NCBI RefSeq assembly: GCF_026343125.1
Contig: NZ_JAPEMB010000001.1
Span: forward strand, 4,965,501 to 5,029,500
DNA from: Streptomyces sp. NBC_00094
GTDB lineage: Bacteria; Actinomycetota; Actinomycetes; Streptomycetales; Streptomycetaceae
DNA length: 64,000 bases
Direction of reading: 5' to 3'
Part shown: positions 60,939-64,000 of the stretch, one piece after another
Position numbering within the stretch: the first letter of the stretch is position 1
How the letters are laid out: every line of letters begins with the position of its first letter
Notes under the pieces: model-generated
Databases searched by the model: none
What the model was told of the DNA's origin: nothing
Seen by the model: the letters and a program-made list of their open reading frames with translations, nothing else
Program-made: the position numbers and the translations under genes

Positions 60939-61832
60939 ATGAGCACCCGTCTGCGCACCTTCGGCGAGAAGACCGCCGGCCCCGGCCGCCCCGTCTACAT
61001 CACCGGCGAGATCGGCATCAACCACAACGGCGAGCTCGAGAACGCCCTCGCGCTCGTCGACGTCGCCGCCGAGGCCGGCTGCGACGCCGTCAAGTTCCAG
61101 AAGCGCACCCCGGAGATCTGCACCCCGCGCGACCAGTGGGACATCGAGCGAGACACCCCCTGGGGCCGGATGACGTACATCGACTACCGCCACCGCGTGG
61201 AGTTCGGCGAGGACGAGTACCGCGCCATCGACGAGCACTGCAGGAAGCGCGGCATCGACTGGTTCGCCTCCCCGTGGGACACCGAGGCCGTCGCCTTCCT
61301 GGAGAAGTTCGACGTCCCCGCCCACAAGGTCGCCTCGGCCTCCCTCACCGACGACGAACTGCTCCGCGCCCTGCGCGGCACCGGCCGTACGGTCATCCTC
61401 TCCACGGGCATGTCCACCCCGAAGCAGATCCGCCACGCGGTCGAGGTCCTCGGCTCGGACAACATCCTGCTCTGCCACGCCACCTCGACGTACCCGGCCA
61501 AGGCCGAGGAGCTCAACCTCCGCGTGATCAACACGCTGAAGGAGGAGTACCCGAACGTCCCGATCGGCTACTCCGGCCACGAGACCGGCCTGCAGACCAC
61601 CCTCGCCGCCGTCGCCCTCGGCGCCACCTTCGTCGAGCGCCACATCACCCTCGACCGCGCCATGTGGGGCTCCGACCAGGCCGCCTCCGTCGAGCCGCAG
61701 GGCCTCCAGCGCCTGGTCCGCGACATCCGCACCATCGAGACCGCCCTCGGTGACGGCGTCAAGAAGGTCTACGAGTCGGAGCTCGGCCCGATGAAGAAGC
61801 TGCGCCGGGTCCAGGGGCTCGTCGCCGCATGA
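60939..61832 (+). CDS. NeuB-type nonulosonic acid synthase without SAF domain
   Basis: 297 aa TIM-barrel synthase condensing phosphoenolpyruvate with a hexose. Seen: 'VYITGEIGINHNGELENALA' (EIGINHNG), 'CDAVKFQKRTPEICTPRDQW', 'WFASPWDTEAVAFLEKF', 'KVASASLTDDELLRAL' (K-x-A-S), 'VILSTGMSTPKQIRHAV', 'LLCHATSTYPA' and 'IGYSGHETGLQTTLAAVALG' + ATFVERHITLDR. NeuB proteins normally have about 350 aa with a C-terminal antifreeze-like SAF domain; this ends right after the barrel. With the HAD-fused NeuA it fits Kdn-9-P synthesis from mannose-6-P. ATG after 'aagga', 11 bases past NeuA. Confidence 0.9.
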   Translation: MSTRLRTFGEKTAGPGRPVYITGEIGINHNGELENALALVDVAAEAGCDAVKFQKRTPEICTPRDQWDIERDTPWGRMTYIDYRHRVEFGEDEYRAIDEHCRKRGIDWFASPWDTEAVAFLEKFDVPAHKVASASLTDDELLRALRGTGRTVILSTGMSTPKQIRHAVEVLGSDNILLCHATSTYPAKAEELNLRVINTLKEEYPNVPIGYSGHETGLQTTLAAVALGATFVERHITLDRAMWGSDQAASVEPQGLQRLVRDIRTIETALGDGVKKVYESELGPMKKLRRVQGLVAA

Positions 61833-62881
61833 CCGGGCAGCTGGCGTTCGTCGAGAGCCCGGTCCAGCTCCTCAACGTCCTGGAATGGGCGCACACGCAG
61901 GCGCCCGACCGGGCCCCCGGCGAGGCGCCCGCGCCCGCCCTCACGGTCGTCGTCCTCTCGCCGACCGACCCCATGTCGCGGGGCCAGCTGCGCCGGATGG
62001 CCCAGCTGGCCCGCGACGAGGGCCTCACCGTCCGCTGGCAGGAGGCCCGCGGCGGCCGGGGCGCGCTCGTCCGCACACTGCGGCAGCTCGCCCGGCCGCT
62101 GCGCTCGGCGGAGCGCGTCATCATCGGCGACCCGTTCTCCCGCTACGTACAGCTGCTCCTGACGCTCTTCTCGCCCCGGCACCTGACGGTGGTCGACGAC
62201 GGCACCGCCACCATGGAGTTCGCCGCCCAGCTCGGCCGCGGCGAGCGCCTGGTGCGCTGGCACCGCAAGGGCAGCCTGGGCCCGCGCGAGCTGGTCCTCG
62301 CCCCGGTGACCTCGATGGCCCGGCGGCGCCTCGCCCCGGCCCGGGGCCGTACGGTCGAGGTCTTCACCTCCCTGCCCGTCGAGGCCCCGGCCGGCATCCG
62401 GGTCACGGAGAACTCCTACGCCTGGACCCGGACCCGCTTCGGCCCCCCGCTGCTCACCGGCGGCGCGGACCTGGTCGGCACCTCCCTCGTCGAGACGGGT
62501 GTGGTCGACGCCGGGCACTACGCCCGGGTCGTCGCCGAACTCGCCCGTACGTACGGGGCGACCCGCTACTTCGCGCACCGCAGGGAGAGCGCCGAGAAGC
62601 TGCACGCGATCGCCGTCGAGACCGGCCTCCAGGTGGTCAGGCCCGACCTGCCCCTGGAGCTGATCGCCCGCCGCGGCCCGATCGGCCGCACGGTCGTCAG
62701 CTTCCCTTCCACGGTCGTCCACACCCTGCCGCTGGCCCTCGCCGGTACGGGGGTGAAGGTCGCCGTCATCGAGGTCGCGCCCGAGTGGCTGCGGGCGACC
62801 GCCTCGCCGCGCGCCCAGGGCTTCCTGTCCGGAGTGGCGGGCACGGCGGCCCACGACGTGGCCCGGCTCGAATTCGGCTGA
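61829..62881 (+). CDS. Putative glycosyltransferase (sialyltransferase/GT52-like)
   Basis: 350 aa. 'GQLAFVESPVQLLNVLEWAH' resembles the start of GT52/polysialyltransferase-type enzymes; then 'AERVIIGDPFSRYVQLLLTL', 'LTVVDDGTATMEFAAQLGRG', 'ARTYGATRYFAHRRESAEKL' (H-R-R-E-S) and 'TVVSFPSTVVHTLPLALAGT' (S-x-S/T pair). Probably GT-B; attaches nonulosonic acid to a polymer or lipid. ATG overlaps the NeuB stop by four bases (ATGA), so it ends a four-gene operon. Identification rests on distant motifs and gene order. Confidence 0.72.
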   Translation: MTGQLAFVESPVQLLNVLEWAHTQAPDRAPGEAPAPALTVVVLSPTDPMSRGQLRRMAQLARDEGLTVRWQEARGGRGALVRTLRQLARPLRSAERVIIGDPFSRYVQLLLTLFSPRHLTVVDDGTATMEFAAQLGRGERLVRWHRKGSLGPRELVLAPVTSMARRRLAPARGRTVEVFTSLPVEAPAGIRVTENSYAWTRTRFGPPLLTGGADLVGTSLVETGVVDAGHYARVVAELARTYGATRYFAHRRESAEKLHAIAVETGLQVVRPDLPLELIARRGPIGRTVVSFPSTVVHTLPLALAGTGVKVAVIEVAPEWLRATASPRAQGFLSGVAGTAAHDVARLEFG

Positions 62882-62953
62882 GCGTACCCACACAGAAGGG
62901 GCTTCATGCCTGGCAAACCGAGATTCTTTCCCCTAAGGGGCTGAACTTTTCGT

Positions 62954-62972
62954 GATCAACGGGCAGTTGATC
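62954..62972. promoter_or_regulatory. Inverted repeat upstream of the M20 gene
   Basis: gatcaac / gttgatc around 'gggca', 26 bases before the GTG; 'taccct' (62985) may be the -10 of a leaderless mRNA. Confidence 0.5.
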
Positions 62973-62997
62973 TCCGAAGGGGCCTACCCTTCAAAAG

Positions 62998-64000
62998 GTG
63001 AACCAGTTGAAGTCCCGTGAGCCAGGCTCCGTCACCCTGCCCGGAACGCTGTCCGCACCCCTGCGCGCCGAACTGATCGCCTTCCGCAGGGACTTGCACA
63101 TGCACCCCGAGCTGGGCAACCAGGAGTTCCGTACGACCGCCGCGCTCAAGGCCCGCCTGGAGGCGGCCGGCCTCGCGCCGAAGGTCCTGCCGGGCGGCAC
63201 CGGACTGATCTGTGACATCGGCACCCCGGACCGCCGCCGGCCGATGCTGGCGATCCGCGCCGATCTCGACGCGCTGCCCATCCCCGACGTCAAGACCGTC
63301 GCCTACCGCTCCACCGTGGCCAACCGCGCGCACGCCTGCGGACACGATGTCCACACCACCACCGTCCTGGGCGCCGGACTCGTCCTCGCCGACCTCGACC
63401 GGCAGGGCCTGCTCCCGAGCGCGGTACGGCTCCTCTTCCAGCCCGCCGAGGAAGTGCTGCCCGGCGGCGCCGCCGACGCGATCGAGGCCGGCGTGCTCGA
63501 CGGGGTCGGCCGGATCATCGCCGTCCACTGCGACCCCAAGGTGGACGCGGGCAGGATCGGGCTCCGTACCGGCCCCATCACCTCCGCCTGCGACCGGCTC
63601 GAAGTGACCCTCGACGGCCCCGGCGGCCACACCGCCCGCCCGCACCTCACCACCGACCTCGTCACCGCCGCCGCCCGGATCGCCACCGACGTCCCCGCCG
63701 TCCTGGCCCGGCGCGTCGACGCCCGCTCGGGCCTCTCGGTCACCTGGGGGCGCATCGAGGCCGGTCACGCCTGCAACGTCATCCCGCAGCACGCCGAGCT
63801 CTCCGGCACCGTCCGCTGCCTCGACCTGCCGACCTGGCGCGACGCGCCGGACCTGGTCCACGCGGCGATCGACGAGATCGCGACCCTGCACCGGGCGAAG
63901 TCGACCGTGAACTACGTCCGGGGCGTCCCCCCGGTCGTCAACGACCCGGTCGTCACCGAACTGCTCGCCGACGCCATGACCGCCCGCCGCGGACCGTATG
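62998..64000 (+). CDS. M20-family amidohydrolase, 5' part
   Basis: 334 residues visible; the gene runs off the window. Metal-dependent amidohydrolase of the AmhX/IAA-amino-acid hydrolase group: 'FRRDLHMHPELGNQEFRTT', 'LAIRADLDALPIPD', 'AHACGHDVHTTTVLGAGLVL' (CGHDxH metal ligands), 'RLLFQPAEEVLPGGA' (catalytic Glu pair) and 'GPGGHTARPHLTTDLV' (dimerisation-domain His). Cleaves an N-acyl amino acid or similar; substrate unknown. GTG 62998 lies seven bases after 'taccct' without a ribosome site, probably leaderless. Separated from the glycopolymer operon by a 116-base gap with an inverted repeat. Confidence 0.92.
   Translation, partial: MNQLKSREPGSVTLPGTLSAPLRAELIAFRRDLHMHPELGNQEFRTTAALKARLEAAGLAPKVLPGGTGLICDIGTPDRRRPMLAIRADLDALPIPDVKTVAYRSTVANRAHACGHDVHTTTVLGAGLVLADLDRQGLLPSAVRLLFQPAEEVLPGGAADAIEAGVLDGVGRIIAVHCDPKVDAGRIGLRTGPITSACDRLEVTLDGPGGHTARPHLTTDLVTAAARIATDVPAVLARRVDARSGLSVTWGRIEAGHACNVIPQHAELSGTVRCLDLPTWRDAPDLVHAAIDEIATLHRAKSTVNYVRGVPPVVNDPVVTELLADAMTARRGPY

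Overview
The window is a high-GC, gene-dense stretch of a Streptomyces-type chromosome. The evidence is GTG/TTG starts with purine-rich Shine-Dalgarno sequences, strong GC at third codon positions, many 1-, 4- and 8-base gene overlaps, and a core-gene order (purN-purH, folD-mdh, glyA-trpS, dac/SCO4848-family gene, sdhCDAB) that I recall as typical of Streptomyces. Most of it is ordinary conserved core. No rRNA, tRNA, CRISPR array, transposase or integrase gene was seen.

Layout. 1-2.1 kb: end of purine synthesis (purN 3' part, purH). 2.2-5.2 kb: M23 peptidase, then a translationally coupled FHA protein and receptor-like Ser/Thr kinase, both interrupted by in-frame tandem repeats. 5.4-11.9 kb: DUF2079 and RDD membrane proteins, folD-DUF3017, a DUF2690 regulator-like protein, mdh with a perfect terminator. 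12.0-15.1 kb: a three-gene operon of unknown function whose first two proteins share a near-identical short motif at the tail of one and the head of the next. 15.1-21.2 kb: small-molecule enzymes, a MocR regulator, an exporter, a YgiB/YgiC-like pair, a polysaccharide deacetylase. 21.3-28.6 kb: rocD, a ZTP (pfl) riboswitch and glyA, an ECF sigma/anti-sigma-like pair, trpS, a 2H phosphoesterase-like protein, and a DprE2-like reductase carrying a large low-complexity insert next to a 34-bp minisatellite.

28.8-35.4 kb: a BrkB protein and a D,D-carboxypeptidase whose genes overlap tail-to-tail, then an accessory island. A plus-strand SCO4848-family membrane gene appears cut into two decayed halves, with an 11-bp direct repeat at both junctions. 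Between the halves sit a XRE/DUF5919-like regulator, a Nudix hydrolase, three very small genes and an intact SCO4848-family copy on the other strand. A metallophosphoesterase follows. 35.5-48.8 kb: an oligopeptide-type binding protein, a TetR-controlled three-gene operon with two palindromic operators, a hydrolase, MarR, the complete succinate dehydrogenase operon, UraD-like decarboxylase, a GH20 lipoprotein, and a Clp-N/HTH regulator whose consensus promoter lies inside a perfect palindrome.

49.2-64 kb: a second sigma/anti-sigma-like pair, an L,D-transpeptidase lipoprotein, an acyl-CoA mutase large subunit, LysE and MerR genes, and a nonulosonic-acid glycopolymer cluster: two divergent operons with a polysialyltransferase-like protein, a GT2, two further putative glycosyltransferases, a CMP-nonulosonate cytidylyltransferase fused to a HAD phosphatase, and a NeuB synthase lacking its usual C-terminal SAF domain. 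This fits synthesis of a Kdn-type wall polymer (teichulosonic acid). The window ends inside an M20 amidohydrolase.

A recurrent theme is short tandem-repeat expansion, both inside proteins (kinase, FHA, DprE2-like, DMT exporter tail, NeuA tail, phosphoesterase) and between genes (about 6.8, 24.1 and 27.4 kb). The most unusual items are the split SCO4848-family gene with its inserted island and the shared-motif operon at 12-15 kb.
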